Below are positions 16,933-25,128 of a stretch of DNA of 64,000 nt, in pieces. The stretch lies in the NCBI GenBank assembly GCA_002898215.1, contig BEIF01000001.1, forward strand, positions 1,091,602 to 1,155,601. Direction: 5' to 3'. Position 1 is the first letter of the stretch. Each line of letters begins with the position of its first letter. The notes beneath the pieces were generated by a model that saw only the letters and a program-made list of their open reading frames with translations, was not told where the DNA came from and searched no databases. Source of the DNA: a bacterium HR29. Lineage in GTDB: Bacteria; Chloroflexota; Dehalococcoidia; Tepidiformales; Tepidiformaceae. The translations under genes and the position numbers were made by a program.

Positions 16933-18105
16933 TCAATCGAGGGCCGCCGCGAGCCGGGCGACCGCTTCGCTGTGCAGGAGGCGCCCGCGCTCGGTGAGGC
17001 GCACCCGCCCGCCGGTAGCATCGAGAACGCCGGCAGCCCGCAGCTCCTCAACCGCAGGGCCGAAGCACTCCGCGAACGTGCGGCCGAAACGTGCGGCGAA
17101 CTCCTGCTCGCCGAATCCCTCCACCAGGCGCAAGCGGAGCGTCACCCAATCGAGGAGGGCGGTGCGGACACCGGGCCTCTCCCCGCGGGCCACCGCCGGC
17201 CGTCCCGACATCGCCCCCGCACCGCGGCTGGACAGGAGCGCGGCGATGTACGCTCGCGGATGGGCGATGGTCTCGTAGCGGACGCCCCCCACGTATCCGT
17301 GGGCTCCCGCACCGACGCCCAGATACTCCCCGTCCGTCCAGTAGCAAAGATTATGTCGCGAAATTCCCCCGGGGCGAGCCCAGTTCGAGAGCTCGTACTG
17401 CGCGAAGCCCCGCTCGGCGAGCAGCTCGGCCGCGAGCTCGTACTGGTCGGCCGTGGAGTCGGCCTCGGGAAGGCGAACCAGGCCAGCCGTCACCCAACGG
17501 GCGAGGCGCGTTCCTTCCTCGACGGTGAGGGCGTAGCAGGAAACGTGGTCGATGGGGAGCGAGGCGGCGCGCTCCACGGTCGCCCGCCAGGAGGCGAGCG
17601 TTTGGCCCGGGAGCCCGTACATGAGGTCCACGTTCACGTGTTCGAACCCCGCGCAGCGGGCTGCGAGCACCGCGGCGGCGGCAGCCTCGGGCGAGTGGAC
17701 GCGGTCGAGAAACTGGAGGTCGCTCGGGTCGAAGCTCTGCACCCCGAAGGAGACGCGGCTGAAGCCGGCGCGGACGAGGGCCGGGAGATAGCCGTCGGGC
17801 ATGGTCGCAGGGTTGGCCTCGAGGCCCACCTCGACATCGGGGTCCCAATCGCCGGCAAGCGCGCGGACGGCATCGAGGATCGCCGCCAGGCTCGCCGGGG
17901 GCGTGTCGCCGGGAGTGCCGCCGCCGAAGTACACCGACACCACGCGCCGTTCGCCGAGGAGGTCGCGCCAGGAGTCCAGGTCGGCCAGGAGCGCATCGAA
18001 GTAAAGCGGTTCGAGCGCCGAGCGTCCGCCGTAGGCGTTGAAGTCGCAGTAGTGACACTTCAGGAAGCAGAACGGGATGTGGACGTAGACGGCGAGCGGC
18101 TTCAT
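16933..18105 (-). CDS. hemW: radical SAM heme chaperone HemW-like protein
   Basis: 390-residue radical SAM protein (formerly called oxygen-independent coproporphyrinogen oxidase-like). The N-terminus has YVHIPFCFLKCHYCDF with the Cx3Cx2C cluster motif. Next come VSVYFGGGTPGDTP, LEANPATMP, FSRVSFGVQSFD, VNVDLMYGLPGQT, and the HemN C-terminal region (GVGAGAHGYVGG). HemW proteins deliver heme; true HemN has an extra N-terminal part absent here. ATG 18105 overlaps the GDPD-like stop (ATGA). It is the last gene of a four-gene overlapping operon. Confidence 0.88.
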   Translation of the reverse strand: MKPLAVYVHIPFCFLKCHYCDFNAYGGRSALEPLYFDALLADLDSWRDLLGERRVVSVYFGGGTPGDTPPASLAAILDAVRALAGDWDPDVEVGLEANPATMPDGYLPALVRAGFSRVSFGVQSFDPSDLQFLDRVHSPEAAAAAVLAARCAGFEHVNVDLMYGLPGQTLASWRATVERAASLPIDHVSCYALTVEEGTRLARWVTAGLVRLPEADSTADQYELAAELLAERGFAQYELSNWARPGGISRHNLCYWTDGEYLGVGAGAHGYVGGVRYETIAHPRAYIAALLSSRGAGAMSGRPAVARGERPGVRTALLDWVTLRLRLVEGFGEQEFAARFGRTFAECFGPAVEELRAAGVLDATGGRVRLTERGRLLHSEAVARLAAALD

Positions 18106-18809
18106 CGCTTGGCCTCGGGCCCGGCATCGAACAAGGCGCGCAGCTCGGCGACGCGGTGCGTCGTGATGCCGTCCACACCCCAGGATGCCAGTTCCGCAGC
18201 CCGTTCGGGAGCGTCGACCGTCCAAGCGACGACCGCCATCTCGAGTTCGTGCGCCCGCGCGACTGCCGCCGGCGTGAGCAGGGACTCCCGGCAGGAGATG
18301 CCAGCCGCCAAATGGTCGCGCTCGGCGACGGAGAGGGCGAGGTCGAGCTTCGGTTCGGCGTCGACGGAGTAGAGCAGCACCGCGCCCGGGAGGCGACGAC
18401 CGACGCTGCGGAGGATGTGCCACCACTGGGAGGAGATGACCAGGCACCGAGGCGGGGCCGCTCCCGCAGCACGGGCAAGGAGGTCGGCGGCCGGCGTGCC
18501 GCCGTTCTTCAGGTCCAGGAAGAGGCCGGCCGACCCGTCGGTCCGCTCGAAGAGCTCCTCGAGGCCGACAGGACGGCGCGGCGGAAGGCGCAGGTACCAG
18601 CGCTCGAACAGGAGCGGAAGGCCATGCAGCCGTCGTTCATGGCGGGCTTCGAAGCGGCCGTTCCGAAACCACAAGTCGACTTCGACGTAGTCCGCCCCGG
18701 CGCGCACCGCTTCGGCAAGCGCCTGGCGCGAGTTCCCTGCTCCGTGGGCGATGATGGCGGGCCGCCCATCGGGCCGGGGGAAGCGGGGCCGTCGGGTGAT
18801 GCCCGCCAT
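18102..18809 (-). CDS. glycerophosphodiester phosphodiesterase-like protein
   Basis: 235-residue GDPD-type TIM barrel. AIIAHGAGNS stands where HRG is usual. ADYVEVDLWFRNGRFEARHERR gives the ExD and His positions, FLDLKNG follows, and AVVAWTVD and GVDGITTH close the barrel. The Arg of the HRG motif is replaced, so catalysis on glycerophosphodiesters is uncertain. Stop and start overlap the neighbours on both sides. The Crp/FNR regulator directly upstream may control it. Confidence 0.8.
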   Translation of the reverse strand: MAGITRRPRFPRPDGRPAIIAHGAGNSRQALAEAVRAGADYVEVDLWFRNGRFEARHERRLHGLPLLFERWYLRLPPRRPVGLEELFERTDGSAGLFLDLKNGGTPAADLLARAAGAAPPRCLVISSQWWHILRSVGRRLPGAVLLYSVDAEPKLDLALSVAERDHLAAGISCRESLLTPAAVARAHELEMAVVAWTVDAPERAAELASWGVDGITTHRVAELRALFDAGPEAKR

Positions 18810-19579
18810 CAGGTGGCGGCAGGCCTCGGGTTCGATTGGGGCGGATGCCGAGGCGACACGTGGACGACGCCGGCGGCGATGTCCTCGAGCAGGGAGCGAT
18901 CGATGAGCCGATACCCTCCAGGCTCCGGAGCGATGGCTCCCATGCCCACGAAACGGGAGAGGAGGGCGGTGACGGTCTCCCGCGTGGTGCCGATGGAGTT
19001 CGCGATCTCCTGGTGGGTGAGGCCGAGACGGATGACGCTGCCTTCGGCCCGTTCGAAGAGGAAATCGGCGAGGCGGGCGGCCACCGGCTTCGAGACGATG
19101 GCAGTGAGGGCGCGCTGGAGGACGGCCAGCCGGCGGGCCATCAGCTCCACCATGGCGAGGCCGAGCCGCGGCGACTGCTGGAGGACGTGGAGGAAATCCT
19201 CCCAGGAGATGGCGAGACACACCGTGTCCTCCAGCGCCTGCGCCGAGGCGATCCGCTCGCCGTTCTCCACGATGGAGTGATCGCCGACGAGGCCGCCCCG
19301 TCCGACGACGTCGACGATCACCTCCTTGCCGTTCTCGGCGATGTGGAAGAGCTTCACCCTCCCCTTCAGCACGAGGAAGACCCGCTCGGGGGGCTGCCCG
19401 GCGGCGAACAGCACCTCGCGGGCGCGGAACCGGCGTTCGGTGAGGAGAGGGATGAGCCGTTCGAGCTCTTCGTCGCTGAGGACCGAGAGTACCTTGCTGA
19501 GCTGGCGCAGGTACCAGGCGATGGAACGCTGGAGGGCCTCCTTCCGGCGGGTGCGGGAGGGTGGGGTGGGGGTGGTCAT
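18809..19579 (-). CDS. Crp/FNR-family transcriptional regulator
   Basis: 256-residue regulator. The cyclic-nucleotide-binding-type barrel includes RAREVLFAAGQPPERVFLVLKGRVKL and IVDVVGRGGLVGDHSI. A dimer helix follows, then a C-terminal winged helix with recognition region LTHQEIANSIGTTRETVTALLSRF. No N-terminal Cys set for an iron-sulfur cluster is seen, so it is not a classical FNR oxygen sensor. The ATG overlaps the stop of the SirB1-like gene. Ligand unknown. Confidence 0.92.
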   Translation of the reverse strand: MTTPTPPSRTRRKEALQRSIAWYLRQLSKVLSVLSDEELERLIPLLTERRFRAREVLFAAGQPPERVFLVLKGRVKLFHIAENGKEVIVDVVGRGGLVGDHSIVENGERIASAQALEDTVCLAISWEDFLHVLQQSPRLGLAMVELMARRLAVLQRALTAIVSKPVAARLADFLFERAEGSVIRLGLTHQEIANSIGTTRETVTALLSRFVGMGAIAPEPGGYRLIDRSLLEDIAAGVVHVSPRHPPQSNPRPAAT

Positions 19580-20415
19580 GGGTTCTCCTCCGTGCGGCCG
19601 AGGCGGGCGCGGAGGTGGGCCAGGAGACGGAGAGCGCCGGGGCGCACCGATTCCGCCCGCACCCCTCCGGCGTACGTCTCCAGGTCGGCAAGCGCCGCCT
19701 CGAAGTTCCCCAGGCGGTAATGGAGCATGCCACGCTCGCCGTACAGCGAGACGTTCCACGGTTCGAGCGTGATGGCGAGCTCGTCGGCCATGAGCCAGCG
19801 CTGGAGGTCGGAACGCTCGCGGTAGGCGGCGCGCAGGTTCGCCAGCATTCGCTGCAGGATTTGCCGGCGGGTCACGGCACAGAGGTACATCTGCGGCGAG
19901 GCTCCTCCCAAATCGAGGGCGGCGAGGCGGGCGAGGAGCTCCGCCTCATCGAGCCGTACCCCCTGGTGGAAGGGATCGAGGTAGATGGGCTCGGCGGGGT
20001 CGCCGCAACGGACGAGGAAGTGACCGGGGAAGCCCACGCCGTCACAGCGCAGCCCCACGCGGCGCGCAACTTCCATGTAGACGAGCGAGAGCGTGATGGG
20101 TATCCCGCTGCGGCGGTCGATGACCCGGTCGAGGTAGCTGTTCGCCGGATCCCCGTAGTCGAGCGAGTTGCCGTGAAAGCCGAGCACGTGGAAGAGCTGC
20201 CAGTCGATCGCCTGGCAGAGCTCCTCCGGGTCGCATCGACTGCCGGCATGGTCGAGGACCTCCTCGGCCCAGCGGTCGAGGAGCCGGCTGTACGGCTCCG
20301 GGTCGAGGTCGGGGTTCCCAAGCCTCGCGATGACCATGGCGGCGCCGAAGAGGTCGACGGCGTGGTCCGGGCCCCGAATCGCCTGCTCGAACGCTTCCAC
20401 CAACGAGTGGACCAT
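19576..20415 (-). CDS. SirB1-family transglutaminase-like protein with TPR region
   Basis: 279-residue member of the SirB1/transglutaminase-like family. The signature is complete: FHGNSLDYGDPANSYLD, VIDRRSGIPITLSLVYMEVARRVGL and GVGFPGHFLVR. A TPR-like C-terminus contains GMLHYRLGNFEAALADLE. Biochemical role unknown in general. ATG 20415 is chosen because TATCCT sits seven bases before it, which suggests a leaderless transcript; a longer frame exists up to 20505. It heads the operon with crp, GDPD and hemW. Confidence 0.85.
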   Translation of the reverse strand: MVHSLVEAFEQAIRGPDHAVDLFGAAMVIARLGNPDLDPEPYSRLLDRWAEEVLDHAGSRCDPEELCQAIDWQLFHVLGFHGNSLDYGDPANSYLDRVIDRRSGIPITLSLVYMEVARRVGLRCDGVGFPGHFLVRCGDPAEPIYLDPFHQGVRLDEAELLARLAALDLGGASPQMYLCAVTRRQILQRMLANLRAAYRERSDLQRWLMADELAITLEPWNVSLYGERGMLHYRLGNFEAALADLETYAGGVRAESVRPGALRLLAHLRARLGRTEENP

Positions 20416-20422
20416 CGCTCCC

Positions 20423-20428
20423 AGGATA
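20423..20428 (-). promoter_or_regulatory. -10 element, leaderless start of the SirB1-like operon
   Basis: TATCCT on the minus strand, then GGGAGCG (7 bases), then ATG 20415. It mirrors the divergent promoter of the next gene, with the same hexamer and spacing. No -35 match. Confidence 0.55.
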
Positions 20429-20478
20429 TACGAAGGCCCGTTATCCGGTCGGGCGGAGAGCTCTCCCTTCCCAGCCGG

Positions 20479-20484
20479 TATCCT
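20479..20484 (+). promoter_or_regulatory. -10 element, leaderless start of the metallo-beta-lactamase gene
   Basis: TATCCT, seven bases, then ATG 20492. Predicted transcription start coincides with the start codon. Confidence 0.55.
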
Positions 20485-20491
20485 TGCTGCG

Positions 20492-21385
20492 ATGGAGCCG
20501 GGCATCCGCCGTTACCGGGTTGGCGACTTCGACATCGCCGTCGTCTCCGACGGGACGATGCGGCTCGACGGAGGTGCGGTCTTCGGGATCGTGCCGCGCG
20601 TCCTCTGGGAACCGGTCGTCGGGCCCGAGAACGTCGACAGCCAGCATCGGGTCCCGCTGGGCCTGAACTGCATGCTCGTCCGGCGGGGGGAGCACCTCCT
20701 CCTGGTGGAGACGGGCCTCGGGAACAAGCTCGAAGGGGCCATGCGCGAGAAGGTGTTTCCCGGGGATTACGGCTACCTCATCGAGCGGCTGGCGGCCCTC
20801 GGCGTTCGGCCCGAAGACGTGACTGCCGTGGCAAACACGCACCTTCACGCCGACCACTGCGGCTGGAACACCGTTCGAAGAGGGAACGACCTCGTGCCGA
20901 CCTTCCCGCGGGCTCGCTACTACGTGCAACGGGGCGAATTCGAAGTGGCGATGCACCCGAACGAGCGGACGCGCGCGACCTACCTGGCGGAGAACTTCGA
21001 GCCACTCGTGCGGACGGGGCAGCTGGAACTGGTCGAGGGCGAGGCGGAGATCATTCCGGGAGTGCGATTCCTGCCCACGCCAGGACACACGGCCGACCAC
21101 GCATCGATCGTCCTCTCCTCGCGAGGGGAGACGGCCATCTATACGGGCGACCTCGTCCACCACCAGGTGCAGCTCGAGCGGCCAGCTTGGATCGCTGCGT
21201 TCGACATCCTCCCCTTGGTGAGCCTCGAGACGAAGAAGCGCCTGGCGGAGCGCGCCGTTCGAGAGCGGGCGCTCCTCATCTGCGTGCACAACGCCTTTCC
21301 GGGCGTCGGCCGGCTTGTGGAGCGGGATGGGGTACGCCGATTCGTCCCCGAGCCAGGCTTGACGGAGCCAGAACCGGCTCCGTAA
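20492..21385 (+). CDS. metallo-beta-lactamase-fold hydrolase
   Basis: 297-residue MBL-fold protein. It carries the zinc motif NTHLHADHCGWN (HxHxDH), a later His in TPGHTADHASI, and the bridging Asp in IYTGDLVHH. The arrangement is like AHL lactonase/quinoprotein-associated MBL enzymes, but substrate cannot be told. The last codons form an 8-bp perfect inverted repeat (21362-21369 with 21376-21383) that could act as a weak terminator; no T-run follows. Confidence 0.88.
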   Translation: MEPGIRRYRVGDFDIAVVSDGTMRLDGGAVFGIVPRVLWEPVVGPENVDSQHRVPLGLNCMLVRRGEHLLLVETGLGNKLEGAMREKVFPGDYGYLIERLAALGVRPEDVTAVANTHLHADHCGWNTVRRGNDLVPTFPRARYYVQRGEFEVAMHPNERTRATYLAENFEPLVRTGQLELVEGEAEIIPGVRFLPTPGHTADHASIVLSSRGETAIYTGDLVHHQVQLERPAWIAAFDILPLVSLETKKRLAERAVRERALLICVHNAFPGVGRLVERDGVRRFVPEPGLTEPEPAP

Positions 21386-21440
21386 TCCCGATCCGAGACG
21401 CTTCCTGCACCATCGACCCGCGCTGCGGAGGGAGAAGGCG

Positions 21441-22001
21441 ATGAGCATTCCCAGCCTCTACGACCTGATGTCGTACACGCCGCGGTGGCCAGCCGTCCGC
21501 GAACTGAACCTGAACGATGAATGGCGGGCGCGCTGGGTCGAAGAGGACACCTTGCCGCCCGGAGCCCCGGTGCTCTTCGCCTACGGCGCGGTCTTCTGCG
21601 GCGACCGCGGCTATGCCGTGCGCCCGGCGGGGAGCGACCAGCCGTGGGGCGCGCTCGAAGTGGCCGTGACGCTGGGTGAGGACCCGGCGGCGGCCGTCGC
21701 CGCTGCTGCGAAGGAGCGGACCGGTGCCGAGGGCGCGCGAACCGTGCTCGTCGGGTTCCTCGAATGCAAGGCCACGAGCCAGAACCCGGATTTCCCGGCG
21801 GGGACGCTCACCGTTCGGCCGCTCTACGTGGTGGCGGCACGGGAGGTGGGTGACCTGCCGGAGGGCTCGGCCTGGGAGCGGCGGCGCTTCCCGATCTCCG
21901 ATTACCTGCGAGCCCTCCGGACTCGATATCCGGAGCTCGACGCCTACTTCGGCGAGGCAGGGCAGCGGTACCTGGTGCTGCGGTCGAAGGGGGAAGCCTG
22001 A
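21441..22001 (+). CDS. degenerate Nudix-like protein
   Basis: 186 residues with a Nudix-like layout. Where the Nudix box should be, the sequence reads GALEVAVTLGEDPAAAVAAAAKERTGAE. The spacing and first Gly/Glu are kept, but the REUXEE core has become AAKERTG, so metal-dependent pyrophosphatase activity is doubtful. The start has GGAGGGAGAAGG upstream. It may be a ligand-binding or regulatory derivative. Assignment rests on pattern only. Confidence 0.55.
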   Translation: MSIPSLYDLMSYTPRWPAVRELNLNDEWRARWVEEDTLPPGAPVLFAYGAVFCGDRGYAVRPAGSDQPWGALEVAVTLGEDPAAAVAAAAKERTGAEGARTVLVGFLECKATSQNPDFPAGTLTVRPLYVVAAREVGDLPEGSAWERRRFPISDYLRALRTRYPELDAYFGEAGQRYLVLRSKGEA

Positions 22002-22010
22002 GCCGACGCC

Positions 22011-22835
22011 TCAGCGTTCGCCGTAGATGCGGGTGAGAAACTCGTAGAGCGCCGGGTCGTAGAGCCGCAGCCAGCCCCTGTCCCGGTGTCCGGCGGGGTC
22101 GGCAGAAGCGAAGAAGGCTTGGGTCCCTTCGGCGAAGTACTCGTTCGAGTTCGTCGAAGCGTACTCTCCCTCGTACAGTCCGGCGCGCATCGCGTCGGCG
22201 TAGAGGTATCGCACCTCCAGATGCTCCTCGGGCGAAAGACCCCAGGAGTCGACGAGGTGGCCGAGCTCGTGGAAGAGGATGTTCAAGCCGCGACAGGGGC
22301 CGGAGCGCACGCCGAGAAGGTCGCGCTCCTCGACGGTGGCGACGGGATAATCGCCGGCGGCATCGGCGACGCCGCACACGTCTTCGAGGAAGGCAGCATC
22401 ATCCCCCCGCAGGCAGCGGAATTCCGGCAGGTCGAGAACCGAGCGGCCGGCGGGCACGATGATGACGTAGGCTCCCGCTTCGGCGAGCGCCAGCTCGAGG
22501 TCGTTCCGGGCGAACACGCGCCGGATCGTCTCCTCCGCTACCCGGAAAGCCTCCGGGTCGACGTCGGCCGTGCCCACGATGGCGATCCCCGCCGCTTCGG
22601 CGATCTGGGTGTACTCGGGGTGGAAGGTGCGCCGCTCGCCCGGCTCCGGGGAGCGGAGGAGGCGGGTGCAAACATCGCCTGGCTCGCGCACCGCCGCTTC
22701 CGGTGTGGGCGCGGCGAAGAAGGCGACCGGCCCGCGGATGGAGGGGCCGGCGACAGCGATGGCGGCGGCGACGGCGACGGAGGTCAAAAGCGCAGCCGCG
22801 AGCGGCCAGAAGGTGGGCTCCCGGAGGAGGCGCAC
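22011..22835 (-). CDS. secreted/membrane-anchored HExxH zinc metallopeptidase-like protein
   Basis: 274 residues. An N-terminal hydrophobic helix (about residues 10-30) acts as signal or anchor. The zinc motif HELGHLVDSWG sits near residue 190. NSNEYFAEGTQAFF ~45 residues later offers a Glu as third ligand (gluzincin arrangement). Four Cys before the active site (VCTRLL, FRCLRG, DVCGV, GPCRG) could form disulfides outside the membrane. GTG start six bases after a CATGCT hexamer. Substrate unknown; it is not clearly any MEROPS family I can name. Confidence 0.7.
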   Translation of the reverse strand: MRLLREPTFWPLAAALLTSVAVAAAIAVAGPSIRGPVAFFAAPTPEAAVREPGDVCTRLLRSPEPGERRTFHPEYTQIAEAAGIAIVGTADVDPEAFRVAEETIRRVFARNDLELALAEAGAYVIIVPAGRSVLDLPEFRCLRGDDAAFLEDVCGVADAAGDYPVATVEERDLLGVRSGPCRGLNILFHELGHLVDSWGLSPEEHLEVRYLYADAMRAGLYEGEYASTNSNEYFAEGTQAFFASADPAGHRDRGWLRLYDPALYEFLTRIYGER

Positions 22836-22841
22836 GGTAGG

Positions 22842-22847
22842 AGCATG
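22842..22847 (-). promoter_or_regulatory. possible -10 element, leaderless start of the HExxH protein gene
   Basis: CATGCT on the minus strand, six bases, then GTG 22835. First base departs from TANNNT; weak. Confidence 0.3.
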
Positions 22848-22893
22848 GGTGATTCCGGGCGGGGCAGCAACCCGGTGCCGCCCCGCCGCTTCC

Positions 22894-23622
22894 TTAGTCG
22901 CTCTCGAGCCCCCAGCGCACCGTCACCTGGACGGAAATCGACGTCGTTCCCGGCTCGATGGGCGTGGCGACATCCGCGGCCGGCGCGCCACCGCGGCCGA
23001 GCTCCTTCGGTGTGGGCGGTGCCGACACGACCTCGTCGATCGTCACGGGTGCCCCGAGCCGCACCCCCGCGAGGGCGGCCAACTGCTCGGCTTTACGGCG
23101 GGCGTCGTTCATCGCTGCTTCCCGGGCCCGCTCCAGAACGGCATCCCGGTCCTCGACGTCGAAGGAGATCCCCTGCAGACGGGCAGCATCGCCACCCGCT
23201 TCCACCGCCGCGTCGAGGATTTCGCTCACCCGGGCGAGGTCACGCACCTTGATTTCCACCATGTTCGTGAACGTGTAACCGACGATGCGCGGCGCGCCCC
23301 GCTCCGGGTACTCGTACACCGGGTAGATGGCGAGCGCCGTCGTCTGGATGTCGCGTTCGGCGACACCGCGATCCTTCGCGGCCCGGATGATGGCGTTGGC
23401 GGCGGCGGCAGCGGCTTCCCGGGCCTCGCCAACCGTCGTCCGCTGCACCTCGACCCCGATGCCGATGCGCGCGATATCGGGCTCGGTGACGATCTCGCCG
23501 ATGCCGGTGACGGTCAGGCCCGTTTGTTCGTTGGCCGGCACCACCACCGTCGTTTCGTCGCCGCAGGCAGCGGCAGCGAAGAGGAAGGCGGCGAGGAGCA
23601 CGGTTAGAGTGAGAGGGCGCAT
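22894..23622 (-). CDS. SIMPL-domain (DUF541) lipoprotein
   Basis: 242 residues with a lipoprotein signal (LLAAFLFAAAAC, Cys at ~20), then a SIMPL domain. Visible pattern: LTVTGIGEIVTEPDIARIGIGVE, RGVAERDIQTTALAIYPVY, YTFTNMVEIKVRDL, and ARRKAEQLAALAGVRLG. Family members are envelope proteins often linked to stress. It starts directly after the anti-sigma gene stop (TGA then ATG), so it is the third gene of the sigma operon and may be an output or sensor of it. Confidence 0.88.
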   Translation of the reverse strand: MRPLTLTVLLAAFLFAAAACGDETTVVVPANEQTGLTVTGIGEIVTEPDIARIGIGVEVQRTTVGEAREAAAAAANAIIRAAKDRGVAERDIQTTALAIYPVYEYPERGAPRIVGYTFTNMVEIKVRDLARVSEILDAAVEAGGDAARLQGISFDVEDRDAVLERAREAAMNDARRKAEQLAALAGVRLGAPVTIDEVVSAPPTPKELGRGGAPAADVATPIEPGTTSISVQVTVRWGLESD

Positions 23623-24429
23623 TCAGGTCCTCCGCGAAAGGATGAAGGTGAGTGCCGTTGCTGCCGCGGTGACGATCCCGGCGGCGATGGCGAAGGGGAG
23701 CGGATCGAAGGGGCGCTCGCCGGTCGCTTTCGGCGCCGCGAGCGAAGCCCCTGGCGGCGGAGCTTCCTCCACCGCGTGGTCGTGGACCGCTGCTGGCGTG
23801 CCCGGGGAAGCCTCGGGAACGGGCGTTCCCTCGGTGGTCCGAACGTCAGGCGTCACGGCTGGGCCGAGGTAGCCGCCGTCCACGGGCGGGGATTGGCCCG
23901 CCGCGGCTACGTCGGAGGGTTCCGCCATCGGGGTCTGGCCAGGGCTGGGCGAGGATGCCACCACGGGCGGCGCGTGGTACGGCGAACCGGCCGCGGGTGC
24001 CTCGCCGCGCCCGTCCGGTTGGACACTCTCGGCGGCGCCGCCGGCCCCTCGATGCTCCTCGGGCGCGGCCGGCGGAGTCCTCTCCAGCGTGAACTGGAGC
24101 GTCAGGAGGACGCCGAAGGCGATGGCGCCCGCGAGGGCGAACGCCTGCGCCGCGAGCGTGGCGGCACGCCAAGCCAGCGCTGGGCGGGCCTCCCCACCCC
24201 GTCGCTCCACCATCGCCGGAGTGAGGAGGAAGCTTCGCGGAAGGGGAGGGCCCTCCAAGCTTCCGAGGAACGCCCGCACCTGGCGGAGCTCTTCGAGCTC
24301 CGCGCGGCAGCGGCCACACCTCGCCAGGTGGCGTTCCAAGCGGGCGCGCTGGCGTTCCGAAAGGGCGCCGTCGGCAGCCTCGTCGACGAGACGGCTCCAG
24401 CGGCGGTGCCCGAATGGCAAGAGGTTCAT
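23623..24429 (-). CDS. anti-sigma factor with zinc-finger (ZAS/zf-HC2) domain
   Basis: 268-residue membrane protein. The N-terminal cytoplasmic anti-sigma domain carries HLARCGRCRAEL (HxxxCxxC). A transmembrane helix follows near residues 95-115, then a long Pro/Glu/Ala-rich extracytoplasmic segment. A second hydrophobic helix (FAIAAGIVTAAATALTFI) and a basic tail end the protein. It should hold the adjacent ECF sigma factor until a signal acts. Start overlaps the sigma gene stop (ATGA). Confidence 0.88.
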   Translation of the reverse strand: MNLLPFGHRRWSRLVDEAADGALSERQRARLERHLARCGRCRAELEELRQVRAFLGSLEGPPLPRSFLLTPAMVERRGGEARPALAWRAATLAAQAFALAGAIAFGVLLTLQFTLERTPPAAPEEHRGAGGAAESVQPDGRGEAPAAGSPYHAPPVVASSPSPGQTPMAEPSDVAAAGQSPPVDGGYLGPAVTPDVRTTEGTPVPEASPGTPAAVHDHAVEEAPPPGASLAAPKATGERPFDPLPFAIAAGIVTAAATALTFILSRRT

Positions 24430-25040
24430 ACCGTTCCTCGACCTTCACGACGTTCTTCGAGCCCGAAAAGTTCCGCCTGGGCGAGGAGGAGCTCCCGCAG
24501 GCGGCGGCGCGCTCGGAAGAGTCGGCTCTTCACCGTTCCGACCGGTTCGCCGAGGACGCGCGACGCCTCCTCGTACCCGTAACCCTGGACGTCGATGAGG
24601 ACCACGACCGCGCGCTGTTCGAACGGCAGCTCCAGGAGCGCCTGTTGGAGCGCAGACCGGCGGGCCCGCTGCTCCGCTGCGGTGACGGGGTCCTCCGCGA
24701 CGGTGTCCGTGCGAGTTCGTTCGGCGGCGCTGGTCTGCGCCTCGAGGGAGAGCGCCGGGCGGCGACGGCGGGCACGGAGCTGGTCCTTGGCCTGATTGGC
24801 GGCGATGCGCAGCAGCCACGCGCGGACGCTACCGCTGCGGAAGCCATGAAGGGCGCGGAAGGCGGCGATGAACGTTTCTTGGGTCGCGTCCTCGGCGGCG
24901 GTTCGCTCGCCCAACAATCGATAGGTCACGGCGTAGACGGCGCTCTGGTGGCGCTCGACGAGCCTGTTGAAGGCGTCCAGGCTGCCGTTCTTCGAAAGTA
25001 GGACCAGCTCCTCGTCGGTGAGATCGCCGATGCCGCTCAT
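24426..25040 (-). CDS. ECF-family RNA polymerase sigma factor (RpoE-like)
   Basis: 204 residues with regions 2 and 4 only. Region 2 contains FNRLVERHQSAVYAVTYRLLGERTAAEDATQETFIAAF; region 4 contains QALLELPFEQRAVVVLIDVQGYGYEEASRVLGEPVGTVKSRLFRARRRL split over two helices. The linker is longer and more charged than usual. It leads an operon with its zinc-finger anti-sigma and a SIMPL lipoprotein. ATG 25040 follows TACCCT by eight bases, so its own transcript may be leaderless. Confidence 0.93.
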   Translation of the reverse strand: MSGIGDLTDEELVLLSKNGSLDAFNRLVERHQSAVYAVTYRLLGERTAAEDATQETFIAAFRALHGFRSGSVRAWLLRIAANQAKDQLRARRRRPALSLEAQTSAAERTRTDTVAEDPVTAAEQRARRSALQQALLELPFEQRAVVVLIDVQGYGYEEASRVLGEPVGTVKSRLFRARRRLRELLLAQAELFGLEERREGRGTV

Positions 25041-25048
25041 TGCTGGCG

Positions 25049-25054
25049 AGGGTA
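25049..25054 (-). promoter_or_regulatory. -10-like element before the ECF sigma gene
   Basis: TACCCT on the minus strand, eight bases before ATG 25040. No typical ECF (AAC/CGTC) pair was recognised, so autoregulation is not supported by sequence. Confidence 0.35.
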
Positions 25055-25113
25055 GGTCAACGCTGGGAAAGATGCGACCACCGCTTCGAAATCGGGCGCC
25101 GGGGAGGCTGTGA

Positions 25114-25119
25114 TACGCT
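25114..25119 (+). promoter_or_regulatory. extended -10 element before the large lepB
   Basis: TG-A-TACGCT (TGn extended -10, hexamer 25114-25119). ATG codons follow at 25123 and 25129; only the second lies downstream of the expected transcription start. Confidence 0.4.
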
Positions 25120-25128
25120 GAGATGACG

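Noticed and set aside
21362-21383. 8-bp perfect inverted repeat at the end of the metallo-beta-lactamase gene as a terminator
   Set aside because: No T-run follows and it sits inside codons; mentioned with the gene but not called.
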